64,000 bases of DNA from Allosaccharopolyspora coralli (GCF_009664835.1 NZ_CP045929.1:1922001-1986000), one strand, 5' to 3'. Shown: positions 40,039-51,268, counted from the first letter of the stretch. The notes: generated by a model not told the origin, from the sequence alone. A program made the numbers and translations.

Positions 40039-40500
40039 ATGACCGCCCAGGAACGGAGCAGCATGCGCGACTGGCTCGCCGTCGCGTTGGAGCAGGCGCG
40101 GATCGGGCTCGCCGAAGGGGGAGTGCCGATCGGTGCCGCCCTCGTCGATGCAGACGGGACGATCCTCGGCAGGGGCCGAAACCGCCGGGTACAGGACGAC
40201 GACCCGACCGGGCACGGCGAGACGGCGGCGTTCCGCGACGCCGGGCGGAAGCGCTCGTACGCGGGAACGACGATGGTGACGACGCTGTCACCGTGCTGGT
40301 ACTGCAGCGGCCTCGTGCGGCAGTTCGGCATCGGGAGGCTCGTCGTCGGCGAAGCCAGGAACTTCTCCGGTGGGCACGAGTGGCTCGCCGAGCACGGGGT
40401 CGAGGTCACCGTGCTCGACGACCCCGAGTGCGTCGCCGTGATGCAGGAGTTCATCGCCACCCACCCGCATCTCTGGAACGAGGACATCGGCCGCGCCTGA
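40039..40500 (+). CDS. Cytosine deaminase, yeast (FCY1) type
   Basis: A 153-residue zinc deaminase of the cytidine-deaminase fold. The zinc site is HGETAAFRDAG (His, catalytic Glu) and LSPCWYCSGLV (two Cys). The C-terminal part VEVTVLDDPECVAVMQEFI then HPHLWNEDIG closely follows yeast Fcy1, distinguishing it from tRNA adenosine deaminase (TadA) and from the amidohydrolase-type CodA. It should convert cytosine to uracil for pyrimidine salvage. It starts 3 bp after rsmB and ends before a palindrome-bearing gap. Confidence 0.8.
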   Translation: MTAQERSSMRDWLAVALEQARIGLAEGGVPIGAALVDADGTILGRGRNRRVQDDDPTGHGETAAFRDAGRKRSYAGTTMVTTLSPCWYCSGLVRQFGIGRLVVGEARNFSGGHEWLAEHGVEVTVLDDPECVAVMQEFIATHPHLWNEDIGRA

Positions 40501-40523
40501 CCCCTTACCCCCCCCAGGGGTAC

Positions 40524-40545
40524 GGCAAATTCGCGCGAATTTGCC
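40524..40545. repeat. Family-4 perfect 22-bp palindrome
   Basis: GGCAAATTCGC followed directly by its reverse complement. It is A/T-rich in a GC-rich genome and lies 24 bp after the cytosine deaminase stop. Only one copy is in the window. Terminator or protein-binding site are both possible. Confidence 0.7.
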
Positions 40546-40753
40546 ACCTCGCTGTCCACAGGAGGGTGGAGTTGTCCCTACCTGACTGGGGTAGGGGCTC
40601 AGGGGTCGTTCGTGGGTGGGATCTCGATGATGGGCATCGGGTCACGAGGAACAATGGGGGCGTTCTGGAGGTTGAGGTCGGCGTGTCGGTGGGTCCGGCG
40701 CGAGTCCGTTGTGGAGTTCCCGGCCTGGTGGCCGGGTGTCGGGAGGAGGTCGC

Positions 40754-41209
40754 ATGTCGTCCAGGTCGGAGCAGGACGCGCCCCGCACGGAGCAGGTGCC
40801 GGGCACGCCGGTTCAGGTCCGGCGCACCGGAGAGCACACGTTCGTCGCGACCAACGGTCGCGGCGGTGAGGTCACGATCGGGCGCGACGGGGTGGTCGAC
40901 GGATTCACGCCTGGCGAACTGTTGCTCGCTGCGATCGCCGGATGCTCGGCCGTGACGGTCGAGAGCCTCGTGACGCGGCGACTCGGGGACGACGCCGAGA
41001 TCACGTTCCACGCCGACCGCACCAAGGAGCCCGACGACCCGAACACCTTCTCCGCGGTGCAGGTCGCGGGCGAGATGGATCTGTCGTCGTTGGACGAGCA
41101 GGAGCGGTCCAAGCTCGCCGAGGCGGCGCACCGCGCCATCGAACGCGCCTGCACGGTGAGCCGCAGCGTGGAGCGGGGCACACCGATCAGCCTCGACCTG
41201 CCCGAGTAA
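40754..41209 (+). CDS. OsmC/Ohr-family protein
   Basis: A 151-residue OsmC-type peroxide-handling protein. The two redox cysteines are visible: IAGCSAVTVESL and IERACTVSRSV. ATG 40754 follows GGGAGGAGG. The family reduces organic hydroperoxides through the cysteine pair; substrate unknown here. It stands alone, with a 253-bp upstream gap containing the family-4 palindrome and probably its promoter. Confidence 0.85.
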   Translation: MSSRSEQDAPRTEQVPGTPVQVRRTGEHTFVATNGRGGEVTIGRDGVVDGFTPGELLLAAIAGCSAVTVESLVTRRLGDDAEITFHADRTKEPDDPNTFSAVQVAGEMDLSSLDEQERSKLAEAAHRAIERACTVSRSVERGTPISLDLPE

Positions 41210-41337
41210 CGCTCGGCCTCGCCGTGCCGCTGCCATTAGGGTGACCGGTTCGTGCGTGTTGTCCGACTCCGCGCATCGGTTCGAGCACGCGTGAGCCCGG
41301 CCCGCTACCCAAGATCGAGCCTCCCTGCGCATAATGC

Positions 41338-41363
41338 CCTGCGCCGGTGTGCGCCGGCGCAGG
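41338..41363 (+). promoter_or_regulatory. Hairpin in the leader of the permease gene
   Basis: CCTGCGCCGG and CCGGCGCAGG form a perfect 10-bp stem with a 6-nt loop, ending 6 bp before the ribosome binding site GGGAGG of the permease. It may attenuate the permease; a -10-like TAGGGT lies near 41238. Confidence 0.5.
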
Positions 41364-41381
41364 ACAACGGGAGGTCGACGG

Positions 41382-42779
41382 GTGGACCGGGCGGAGGCGA
41401 CGACGAGTCAGCAGGAGGGCGGTCTGCGCCGCGACCTGAGCGGCAGGCAGGTCGGGATGATCGCCATCGGCGGCGCGATCGGCACCGGCCTGTTCCTCGG
41501 CTCCGGCCTGGCGATCAACATGGCGGGCCCGGCGGTGATCATCGCCTACGTCCTGGCCGCGTTCGCCGCACTCGGCCTCGCCTACGCGATGTGCGAAATG
41601 ATCGTGGTGCATCCCGAGGCCGGTGGGTTCGGTGCCGTCGCGCACCGCTACCTCGGCAGCTTCGCCGGGTTCGTGCAGCGGTGGATCTACTGGTTCGCCC
41701 AGGTCGTCAACATCGGTAGCGAGGTCGTGGCAGCGGGGCTGTACATGCAGTTCTGGTACCCGCAGCTGCCGTTGTGGATCCCGGTGGTCGGGTTCTCGGT
41801 GATCATGCTCGCGGTCAACGCCGCGGCCGTGAAGTTCTTCGGTGAGTTCGAGTACTGGTTCGCGATGATCAAGGTCGTCACGATCATCGTGTTCATCGCG
41901 CTGGGCTTCACCTACATCTTCTTCGGCCTCCCCGGCCAGGAGGCGACCGGTTTCGGTGCGTTGACCGAATACGACGGCTTCCTGCCGAACGGGGTCGGCG
42001 CAGTGTGGCTGGCCATGACCGTCGTGACGTTTTCCTACCTGGGCACGGAGGCGATCGCGCTGACCGCGTCCGAGTCACGCGATCCACGCCGGGACGTGCC
42101 GCGCGCCGCGCGGGGCTTGGTGCTGCGGCTGGGCCTGTTCTACGTCCTGGGGATGCTCGCGGTCGTCTCGATCGTTCCGTGGAACCAGGTCTCGACCGAA
42201 GAGGACGTGATGCAGAGCCCCTTCGTGCGGCTCTTCGACACCGTCGGCATTCCCGCGGCGGCGGGCGTGATGAACTTCGTGATCCTCTCGGCGGCGCTCT
42301 CGGCGATGAACACGAACCTCTACATCACGTCCCGGATGACGTACTCGCTGGCCAAGGACGGATTCGCGCCGCGATGGTTCACCGTGCTCAGCGCGAACGG
42401 CACCCCGAGGCGGGCGTTGCTGATCTCGGCGCTCGGACTCGGGCTCGCGGCGGCGGTCGCCGTCGGGTCGCCGGACACGGCGTTCCCGATGCTGCTCGGC
42501 ATCGCGCTGTTCGGCGCGCTGGTGACCTGGCTGATCATTCTCGCGAGCCATCTGGCGTTCCGTAGGACCCGCACCGCGCAAGGCTTGCCGGACTCGCCCG
42601 TCCGGCTTCCCGGCGCTCCCGTCACCACGGTGCTCGCGATGCTGTTCGTGGCGGCAGTGCTGCTGACGACGCCGTTCACCGAGCAGTTCAGCGTCGCGTG
42701 GCAGGCCGGCGTGCCGTTCCTGCTGCTCGTGTGCCTGGCGTACGTGCTGGTGATGCGCAGCCGGAGCCGTCGAAGCTGA
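41382..42779 (+). CDS. Amino acid permease, AAT/APC family
   Basis: A 465-residue transporter with 12 predicted membrane segments. N-terminal [18 protein letters not shown] is the APC-family signature binding the amino-acid backbone; later [21 protein letters not shown] and TPRRALLIS are typical of AnsP/AroP/ProY-like proteins. GTG 41382 follows GGGAGGTCGACGG. It stands between the OsmC gene and rpe. Substrate cannot be told from sequence; histidine, aromatic, proline or asparagine transport are all possible. Confidence 0.87.
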   Translation: MDRAEATTSQQEGGLRRDLSGRQVGMIAIGGAIGTGLFLGSGLAINMAGPAVIIAYVLAAFAALGLAYAMCEMIVVHPEAGGFGAVAHRYLGSFAGFVQRWIYWFAQVVNIGSEVVAAGLYMQFWYPQLPLWIPVVGFSVIMLAVNAAAVKFFGEFEYWFAMIKVVTIIVFIALGFTYIFFGLPGQEATGFGALTEYDGFLPNGVGAVWLAMTVVTFSYLGTEAIALTASESRDPRRDVPRAARGLVLRLGLFYVLGMLAVVSIVPWNQVSTEEDVMQSPFVRLFDTVGIPAAAGVMNFVILSAALSAMNTNLYITSRMTYSLAKDGFAPRWFTVLSANGTPRRALLISALGLGLAAAVAVGSPDTAFPMLLGIALFGALVTWLIILASHLAFRRTRTAQGLPDSPVRLPGAPVTTVLAMLFVAAVLLTTPFTEQFSVAWQAGVPFLLLVCLAYVLVMRSRSRRS

Positions 42780-42852
42780 CCGTGTCGCCGCGGGCGGCGT
42801 CTGTGCCGCCCGCAGTGCGAGTGACGGGGCGCACGGATTTACACTCCGGACT

Positions 42853-43533
42853 GTGTCGAACCACCCGCTCATCGCGCCCTCGCTGCTCTCCGCCGACTTC
42901 GCCCGGCTCTCCGACGAGATGTCGGCCGTCAGCGACTCCGACTGGCTGCACGTCGACGTCATGGACGCGCATTTCGTGCCGAACCTGACGCTGGGGCTGC
43001 CGGTGGTGCAGTCGCTGCTCAAGGCCACCGACATCCCGATCGACTGCCATCTGATGATCGAGAACCCGGATCACTGGGCGATCGGGTACGCCGAGGCGGG
43101 CGCCTACAACGTCACCAGCCACGTGGAGGCCGCCGAGGACCCGGTGGCGCTGGCGAAGAACCTCCGCGCGGCCGGAGCGAAGGCGGGCCTGTCGGTGAAG
43201 CCGGGCACGCCGTTGCAGCCGTACCTGGACGTGCTCAAGCATTACGACACGTTGCTCGTGATGTCCGTCGAGCCCGGCTTCGGTGGGCAGAGCTTCATCA
43301 CGGACGTGCTCAGCAAGGTTCGCGAGGCACGCAAGCTCGTCGAGACCGGACACCTCAACCTGGTCGTGGAGATCGACGGCGGGATCAACGCCGACACCAT
43401 CGAGCAGGCAGCCGAGGCGGGCGTGGACTGCTTCGTCGCCGGCTCCGCTGTGTACGGGGCAGAGGACCCGAACAAGGCGGTCGAGGCGCTGCGCGCGCAG
43501 GCCGGGCGCGCCTCGGCCCACCTCGGCGTCTGA
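42853..43533 (+). CDS. rpe: Ribulose-phosphate 3-epimerase
   Basis: A 226-residue TIM-barrel epimerase of the pentose phosphate pathway (Ru5P to Xu5P). Signatures: [29 protein letters not shown] with a metal His/Asp, [13 protein letters not shown], and [14 protein letters not shown] 42853 lies just 8 bp after the -10-like TACACT (42840-42845) with no ribosome binding site, so translation may be leaderless. It heads a riboflavin gene run: supplying pentose phosphate for ribBA fits this. Confidence 0.95.
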   Translation: MSNHPLIAPSLLSADFARLSDEMSAVSDSDWLHVDVMDAHFVPNLTLGLPVVQSLLKATDIPIDCHLMIENPDHWAIGYAEAGAYNVTSHVEAAEDPVALAKNLRAAGAKAGLSVKPGTPLQPYLDVLKHYDTLLVMSVEPGFGGQSFITDVLSKVREARKLVETGHLNLVVEIDGGINADTIEQAAEAGVDCFVAGSAVYGAEDPNKAVEALRAQAGRASAHLGV

Positions 43534-43549
43534 TCGCGACGGGCCGGTG

Positions 43550-44614
43550 GTGAGCGCGAGCGGGGACGCGGCGACGCGGTCGCCGTGGGAGTCCGCGATG
43601 CGCGCCGCCCTGGCCGCCGCCGACGGTGTTCGCGGTCTCACGAGTCCGAACCCGCCGGTGGGCTGCGTGATCCTCGACGTGGAGGGGCGCACCGTCGCCG
43701 TGGGCGCCACGGAGCCGCCGGGAGGCCCGCACGCGGAGGTAGTGGCGCTGGCCGAAGCCGGTCCGGCGGCTCGTGGTGGCACCGCCGTCGTGACGCTCGA
43801 ACCGTGCGGGCACGCCGGGCGGACCGGGCCGTGCGCGCAGGCGCTCCTGGACGCGGGAATCGCCCGGGTGGTGCACGCCGTGACCGACCCGAACCCGCGC
43901 GCCGCCGGTGGCTCGGAAACGCTGCGTGCCGGTGGGGTCGAGGTGCACGCCGGCTTGCTGGCCGACGAAGTCGCTTCGGGTTCGTTGCGCGCCTGGATGC
44001 ACTTCGTCCGCACCGGACGGCCGCACGTCACCTGGAAGTACGCGGCCACTGTGGACGGCCGCTCCGCAGCGGTGGACGGGACCAGCAAGTGGATCAGCTC
44101 GGAGACCTCCCGGGCCGAGGTGCACCGCGTGCGCGCCGCGATGGACGCGATGATCGTCGGCACCGGCACGGTGCTCTCCGACGACCCGCAACTGACCGCG
44201 CGGACCCCCGACGGCGCACTCGCCGACCGGCAACCGCTGCGCGTGGTCGTGGGGGACACGTCGGTGCCTGCCCACGCACGAGTGCTCGACGACTCGGCGG
44301 ACACGCTGCTGCTGGCACACGCCCCGCCGGAGGGGGTGCTCACCGACCTCGCTGCTCGCGGTGTCGTGGACGTCTTGCTGGAGGGTGGTCCGAGCCTGGC
44401 GGGCGCTTTCGTCGCGGCCGGGTGCGTCGATCGCGTCCTCGGCTACATCGCGCCCGCACTGCTGGGCACGGGCACGGCGGCGTTGGGTGACGCCGGGGTG
44501 GGAAGTATCTCGCAAGCGTGGTGGTTACGGATCGAGGAGACCACCATGAGCGGACCCGACGTGCGGATCAGCGCCGTCCCGGTCCGGGCCGACGACCCCT
44601 CCGCCGTGCGCTAG
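43550..44614 (+). CDS. ribD: Bifunctional riboflavin deaminase/reductase RibD
   Basis: A 354-residue RibD. The deaminase domain has the zinc motif HAEVVAL and EPCGHAGRTGPC; the reductase domain (from about residue 160) has TWKYAATVDGRSA, MDAMIVGTGTVLSDDP and LLEGGPSLAGAF. Together they convert the GTP-derived pyrimidine to the ribitylamino form. GTG 43550 (or the adjacent GTG 43547) lies 14-17 bp after the rpe stop. ribE follows 34 bp later. Confidence 0.94.
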   Translation: MSASGDAATRSPWESAMRAALAAADGVRGLTSPNPPVGCVILDVEGRTVAVGATEPPGGPHAEVVALAEAGPAARGGTAVVTLEPCGHAGRTGPCAQALLDAGIARVVHAVTDPNPRAAGGSETLRAGGVEVHAGLLADEVASGSLRAWMHFVRTGRPHVTWKYAATVDGRSAAVDGTSKWISSETSRAEVHRVRAAMDAMIVGTGTVLSDDPQLTARTPDGALADRQPLRVVVGDTSVPAHARVLDDSADTLLLAHAPPEGVLTDLAARGVVDVLLEGGPSLAGAFVAAGCVDRVLGYIAPALLGTGTAALGDAGVGSISQAWWLRIEETTMSGPDVRISAVPVRADDPSAVR

Positions 44615-44648
44615 CGCACGGCGGGTCACGAGAACCTGGAGGCAGCAC

Positions 44649-45332
44649 GTGTTCACCGGCATCGTCGAGGAACTCGGCACCGTCGCCGCGGTGGAGCCGC
44701 GTGACGACGGTGCCCGGCTGGTCGTCGACGGCACGCTGGTCACCTCGGACGCCCAGCACGGCGACTCGATCTCCGTGAACGGCGTCTGCCTGACCGTCGT
44801 CGATGTCGGCGACGGTCGCTTCGGGGTCGACGTGGTGGGCGAGACGCTGCGCCGGTCGACGCTCGGCGGGCTCACTGCCGGGGACCGGGTGAACCTGGAG
44901 CGCGCGATGAGCCTCGGGGACCGGCTCGGCGGTCACATCGTGCAAGGACACGTCGACGGCACGGCCGTCGTCCGGGGCGAGCGGGACGGCTTGACCGGCT
45001 TCGAGTTGCCCCCGCACCTGGCGCACTACCTGGTCGAGAAGGGCTCCGTCACCGTGGACGGGGTGTCGCTGACCGTCGCCGAACTCGCCGCCGACCGGTT
45101 CGGTGTCGCACTCGTGCCCACCACGCTGGAGCTCACGACGCTGGGGCGCCGGAGGCCGGGTGATCGGGTCAACATCGAGGTAGACGTGCTGGCCAAACAT
45201 CTGGAACGGCTCGCCTCGGCCCAGCTGGGGCACCTGGGGGACTCCGGGCGGGGCCGAACGGGGGAGAATGGGACCACGGCGGGTTCGTCGCCGGACGAGC
45301 CTGCCCGCCGGGGCCACGCCGCGGACGGGTAG
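44649..45332 (+). CDS. ribE: Riboflavin synthase alpha chain
   Basis: A 227-residue riboflavin synthase of two repeated lumazine-binding domains: the first starts MFTGIVEELG with SVNGVCLTV, the second contains GHIVQGHVDGTA and VDGVSLTV. It dismutates two lumazines into riboflavin. The last 25 residues are an extra Gly/Pro-rich tail. GTG 44649 follows TGGAGGCA. Downstream lies ribBA after about 60 bp. Confidence 0.94.
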   Translation: MFTGIVEELGTVAAVEPRDDGARLVVDGTLVTSDAQHGDSISVNGVCLTVVDVGDGRFGVDVVGETLRRSTLGGLTAGDRVNLERAMSLGDRLGGHIVQGHVDGTAVVRGERDGLTGFELPPHLAHYLVEKGSVTVDGVSLTVAELAADRFGVALVPTTLELTTLGRRRPGDRVNIEVDVLAKHLERLASAQLGHLGDSGRGRTGENGTTAGSSPDEPARRGHAADG

Positions 45333-45392
45333 CCGACAGGTGGGCAGACACGGAGTGGACAGGCAGAGGTGGATCCGGAGGACACGGTCACG

Positions 45393-47598
<2,206 letters not shown>

Positions 47599-47682
47599 TC
47601 CAACCGCAGAAGCCCACTCGACGTGTCTTGTCCGGGTCACCTTTCGTAACGGTGTTATGCAACATCGTTGCGGAGTGATGTC

Positions 47683-47820
47683 ATGCCAAGGGAGTTGGCC
47701 CCGGCGACGAGGACGGTGGCAGGGGTCGTGCTGCTCACCGTCGTCACGATCACGGTCAGTGGAACGTCCCCACTGAAGATCGCGTCAGGCACCGTGCCCC
47801 TGACCGAATTCCAGAAGTCT
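47683..47820 (+). pseudogene. Truncated small membrane protein gene
   Basis: The frame from ATG 47683 (ribosome binding site CGGAG) starts with a plausible membrane segment (VAGVVLLTVVTITVSG) and LTEFQKSVARVGG, which from memory resembles the start of an actinomycete membrane protein family whose next residues are a GHAHAG motif. Here the likeness stops abruptly, and the frame runs into palindromic sequence. It looks like a remnant, but the likeness is from memory and short. Apart from this and the palindrome, the 47599-47959 gap holds nothing recognised. Confidence 0.35.
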
Positions 47821-47893
47821 GTCGCGCGCGTAGGTGGTGGGAGACCTCCGCGTCCTCTCGCCGCACGCGACCATCCTTCACTTCTTGGATGGT

Positions 47894-47940
47894 GCGAACG
47901 GCACTTTCGCCTCGTCTGGTGGGGCGAGAGTGCCGTTCGC
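47894..47940. repeat. Family-2 long palindrome between convergent genes, copy 2
   Basis: GCGAACGGCACT and AGTGCCGTTCGC arms with the same TTTCGCCTCGT-centre seen at 32315-32369. A second stem (ACCATCC at 47870, GGATGGT at 47887) abuts it. It lies between the plus-strand ribH-linked gene and the minus-strand PHP gene, 20 bp from the latter's stop. Confidence 0.8.
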
Positions 47941-47959
47941 CTCGCTGGTCGGGTGCGGA

Positions 47960-48961
47960 TTAGCGGGCGGTCCAGGCCAGGAGGTCCTCGGCGGGCGAGG
48001 TGTTGACGATCGCGGCCGGGTCGAGCCGCGCGAGCTCGGCCCGCTCGCAGCCGTACGAGAGCCAGTCCAGCTGACCCGGCGCGTGGGCGTCGCTGTCGAT
48101 GGCGAACCGGCAGTCGAGCCCGGCGGCCAGGTCGAGCAGCTCGCGCGGCGGGTCGAGCCGGTCCGGGCGCGAGTTGATCTCCACGGCGACATCGCGATCC
48201 CGGCACGCGGTGAACACCTTCTCGGCGTCGAACGACGACGGCGGCCGTTGCCTGCCTGTGACTCGCCGGCCGGTGCAGTGGCCGAGCACGTCGACATGCG
48301 GGTGGGACACGGCCGCGACCATCCGCGCCGTCATCTCCGTGGAGTCCATGGACAGTTTCGAGTGCACGCTGGCGACCACGAGGTCGAGCTCGGCCAGGAG
48401 ATCGTCGTCCTGATCCAGGGTGCCGTCGTCGAGGATGTCGACCTCGATGCCGGTGAGGATGCGGAACGGCGCGAACTCCGCGTTCATCCGCTTCACGACG
48501 TCCAGTTGCCGTCGCAGGCGCGCAGCGTCGAGGCCGTTGGCGACGGTGAGCCGGGGGGAGTGGTCGGTGAGCACCATCCATTCGTGGCCGAGTTCGCGTG
48601 CGGTCTCGGCCATCTCCCGGATGGGGCTGCCGCCGTCGGACCAGTCCGAGTGGGTGTGGCAGTCGCCGCGCAGCGCCGAACGCAGCCGCCTGCCACCCGC
48701 TTCCGGCGCGAAGGTGCGTTCTTCGAGCGTGCGCAGGTATTTCGGTTCGCCGGTACTCGCCTCGGTGATGACCTCGGCGGTGCGTTTCCCGATGCCCGGC
48801 AGGTCGGTGAGCATTCCGTTGCGGGTGAGATCGGCCAGCTCGTCGGCGCCGAGCGAGTCGACGACCTCGGCGGCGCGCCGGAACGCCTGCACTCGATAGG
48901 TCGCCTCGTCGTCGCGTTCGAGCAGGAACGCGACGCGACGCAACGCCTGCAGAGGGTCCAC
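47960..48961 (-). CDS. PHP-domain phosphoesterase with N-terminal HhH region (PolX-like)
   Basis: A 333-residue protein. Residues about 1-80 carry a helix-hairpin-helix segment (LTDLPGIGKRTAEVI), and residues about 95-333 a PHP domain with metal-binding motifs DCHTHSDWSDGG, VLTDHS, GIEVDIL, ASVHS, AVEINS and DSDAH. It resembles the C-terminal half of family X DNA polymerase PolX, but the polymerase palm is missing. It is likely a metal-dependent phosphoesterase, perhaps in DNA repair. GTG 48961 starts it, divergent from the DHODH-like gene 72 bp away. Confidence 0.82.
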   Translation of the reverse strand: MDPLQALRRVAFLLERDDEATYRVQAFRRAAEVVDSLGADELADLTRNGMLTDLPGIGKRTAEVITEASTGEPKYLRTLEERTFAPEAGGRRLRSALRGDCHTHSDWSDGGSPIREMAETARELGHEWMVLTDHSPRLTVANGLDAARLRRQLDVVKRMNAEFAPFRILTGIEVDILDDGTLDQDDDLLAELDLVVASVHSKLSMDSTEMTARMVAAVSHPHVDVLGHCTGRRVTGRQRPPSSFDAEKVFTACRDRDVAVEINSRPDRLDPPRELLDLAAGLDCRFAIDSDAHAPGQLDWLSYGCERAELARLDPAAIVNTSPAEDLLAWTAR

Positions 48962-49033
48962 GACTCGTGTCTACACCCTGTGCCGCTCGTGACGCAGGAC
49001 GCGGGCGAGGCGCGGGCCGGTCGATAAGGGACA

Positions 49034-50092
49034 ATGAAAGCGCAGATCGCGGCGAAGCAGGAGGACATCGTGAGCGTGGCCCAGGAGCGCAACCTTCGAC
49101 TCGTCCGGGACGAACCTCGCCCCGGCCAGGTACGGCTCGGCGACATCACCCTGCGCAACCGGCTCGTCACCTCGTCGAGCCTGCTCGGCTACGGGGTGGC
49201 GAACGCGAAGGTCGCCGCGTACGGGATGAGCCCGATCTCGCAGTTCGTGCCGTTGGAGCGCTTCGGCGCCGTCACCACCCGCACCCTCACCGTCGAGCCT
49301 CGGGAAGGGCACTTCACCACCCGCGACCAGTGGGCGCTGCACGAGTTGCCCGGCCTGCTCAAGCGTTACGGGCGGGTCCTGCGACAGGTCGAAGGCGGGT
49401 GGCTCAACGCTTTCGGCTGGTGCAACGTCGGCATCGAGGCGTACCTGCGCGATTACTACCCGAGGACGCGGGAGCAGAACCGGATCATCTCGGTCGGTGG
49501 GTTCTCGGCCGAGGAGTTCGTGACGCTCGTGGACACGATCAACGCAGCGGTTCCTGCGGGCGAGATCGCGGCCGTCGAGTTCAACGTCTCCTGCCACAAC
49601 GTCAACTTCGATTTCAACGCGATCATCGAGTCGGTGCTGAGCGAGGCGGTACCGCGCAGCAACCACCCGGTGATCCTCAAACTTTCGCCGGACTACGACT
49701 ACCTCGCCCACGCTCGGTTGGCGGCGCGGCACGGCGTGTCGGCGCTGACCGCGATCAACACGGTGAAGGCGCTGCGGCTCGACCCGCAGACGGGGACGCC
49801 GCTGCTGCAGAACGGCTTCGGTGGCCTGTCCGGACGAGCGATCAAGCCGATCGGACTGCGGGTGGTCTCCGAGCTGCGTGACGCCGGGGTGCGGTTGCCG
49901 ATCATCGCCACCGGGGGGATCCGCAGCTTCGACGACTGCCGTGAGTACTTCTGGGCGGGTGCGGACGCGGTGAGCCTCGGCAGCGCGAGCTGGTTCGCCA
50001 GTTACCCGGGTTATGCGCTCTCGCCGATTCACGCAGCGCGCATCCGTTCCGTGCTGCGGCGGATCGAGAGGTACCAGCCGCCGGCCCGCTGA
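49034..50092 (+). CDS. Dihydroorotate dehydrogenase-like flavoprotein (class 1 type)
   Basis: A 352-residue TIM-barrel flavoprotein. The catalytic-cysteine motif EFNVSCHNVNFDF, ILKLSPDYDY, NGFGGLSGRAIKPIGL and IIATGGIRSFDDC fit the class 1 DHODH/dihydropyrimidine dehydrogenase group. The pyr operon at 10-19 kb lacks pyrD, but actinobacteria usually carry a class 2 pyrD elsewhere, so this may act on another substrate. Start ATG 49034 or GTG 49071 (LRLVRDE nearby). It is not coupled to its neighbours. Confidence 0.7.
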   Translation: MKAQIAAKQEDIVSVAQERNLRLVRDEPRPGQVRLGDITLRNRLVTSSSLLGYGVANAKVAAYGMSPISQFVPLERFGAVTTRTLTVEPREGHFTTRDQWALHELPGLLKRYGRVLRQVEGGWLNAFGWCNVGIEAYLRDYYPRTREQNRIISVGGFSAEEFVTLVDTINAAVPAGEIAAVEFNVSCHNVNFDFNAIIESVLSEAVPRSNHPVILKLSPDYDYLAHARLAARHGVSALTAINTVKALRLDPQTGTPLLQNGFGGLSGRAIKPIGLRVVSELRDAGVRLPIIATGGIRSFDDCREYFWAGADAVSLGSASWFASYPGYALSPIHAARIRSVLRRIERYQPPAR

Positions 50093-50188
50093 GGCCCCCG
50101 TCCGATCGGATGACTTCCCTCGACAGCGGCTCCGGAAAGGATCTTGACTCGCGGGAGGGGCAACCGATCAGAGTGAAGGGGAGCCACG

Positions 50189-51268
50189 ATGGCCGGGTAC
50201 GGATCGTTCGGGAGCAGTCTCCGAGACTTGCCGAGATTGCGCAGCGTACGGCGCGGCCGGGCATCCAGCTGGGATCGGACCGGCGGCAACACCGACAACG
50301 TCCGGCTGTTGCCGGGCCAGACCCGCGAGCTCGCGAACATTCAAGGGCCCGGCGCGATCACCCACATCTGGTGCACGGTGGCGACGGAGAACGGGCCGCA
50401 CCGCCCGGAAGTCGAGGGCGACTACCTGCGCCGGCTCGTGCTCAAGATCACGTGGGACGACGCGGCGCACCCGAGCGTGCTGGTGCCGCTCGGCGACTTC
50501 TTCGGCATGGGGCACGGGCGTACCGGCAACTTCTCCTCGGCGCCGCTGCAGATGAGCCCGCAGGACGGCAAGGGCTTCAACTGCTGGTTCGCGATGCCGT
50601 TCGGCGCGCGGGCGAAGATCGAGCTGATCAGCGAGATGTCGATCAAGCCGATCGTCTTCTACTACTACGTCGACTACGAGACCTACGCCGAGGCCGATCC
50701 CGAGCTCGGCTACTTCCACGCCCAGTGGCGGCGGGAGAACCCGACCGACGGCGCGGAGCAGGGCGAGCAGAGCAACGACGAGTACCTCTTCGGCGGCACC
50801 AACACCGACGACGCGGGCAACTACGTGATCCTCGAGGCGCAGGGGCGTGGGCACTACGTCGGCTCAGTGTTCAACGTGCACAACCTGCGGCACACCACGG
50901 ACTGGAACTGGTACGGCGAAGGCGACGACATGATCGTCATCGACGGTGAGCCCTGGCCGCCGAGACTGCACGGCACCGGGACCGAGGACTACTTCAACAC
51001 GGCGTGGTGTCCCAGCGAGGAGTACCACGCGCCGTACCACGGACTCACCATGCCGGGCGGCCCCAACTGGAGCGGTCAGATCTCGTACTACCGATTCCAC
51101 GTGGAGGACCCGGTCGTCTTCGACCGCTCGATCACGGTGTCGATCGAGCACGGCCACGCGAACAAGCTCAACAACGACGTGTCCTCGGTGGCGTACTGGT
51201 ATCAGACCCTGCCCTCGGCACCCTTCGAGCTGGCTCCGGTCGAGGAACGACTGCCGCGGCCGCTGTAA
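50189..51268 (+). CDS. DUF2961 / glycoside hydrolase family 172 protein
   Basis: A 359-residue beta-jelly-roll protein of DUF2961 (GH172). Family phrases: GGNTDNVRLLPGQTRELA, GPGAITHIWCTV, LGDFFGMGHG and HGTGTEDYFNTAWCPSEEY (a conserved Glu-Asp proposed to act in catalysis). GH172 members include fructofuranosidases and exo-D-arabinofuranosidases. No signal peptide is seen, so a cytoplasmic role is implied unless the start is misplaced. ATG 50189 has weak AGGGGAGCC upstream. Substrate unknown. Confidence 0.82.
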   Translation: MAGYGSFGSSLRDLPRLRSVRRGRASSWDRTGGNTDNVRLLPGQTRELANIQGPGAITHIWCTVATENGPHRPEVEGDYLRRLVLKITWDDAAHPSVLVPLGDFFGMGHGRTGNFSSAPLQMSPQDGKGFNCWFAMPFGARAKIELISEMSIKPIVFYYYVDYETYAEADPELGYFHAQWRRENPTDGAEQGEQSNDEYLFGGTNTDDAGNYVILEAQGRGHYVGSVFNVHNLRHTTDWNWYGEGDDMIVIDGEPWPPRLHGTGTEDYFNTAWCPSEEYHAPYHGLTMPGGPNWSGQISYYRFHVEDPVVFDRSITVSIEHGHANKLNNDVSSVAYWYQTLPSAPFELAPVEERLPRPL

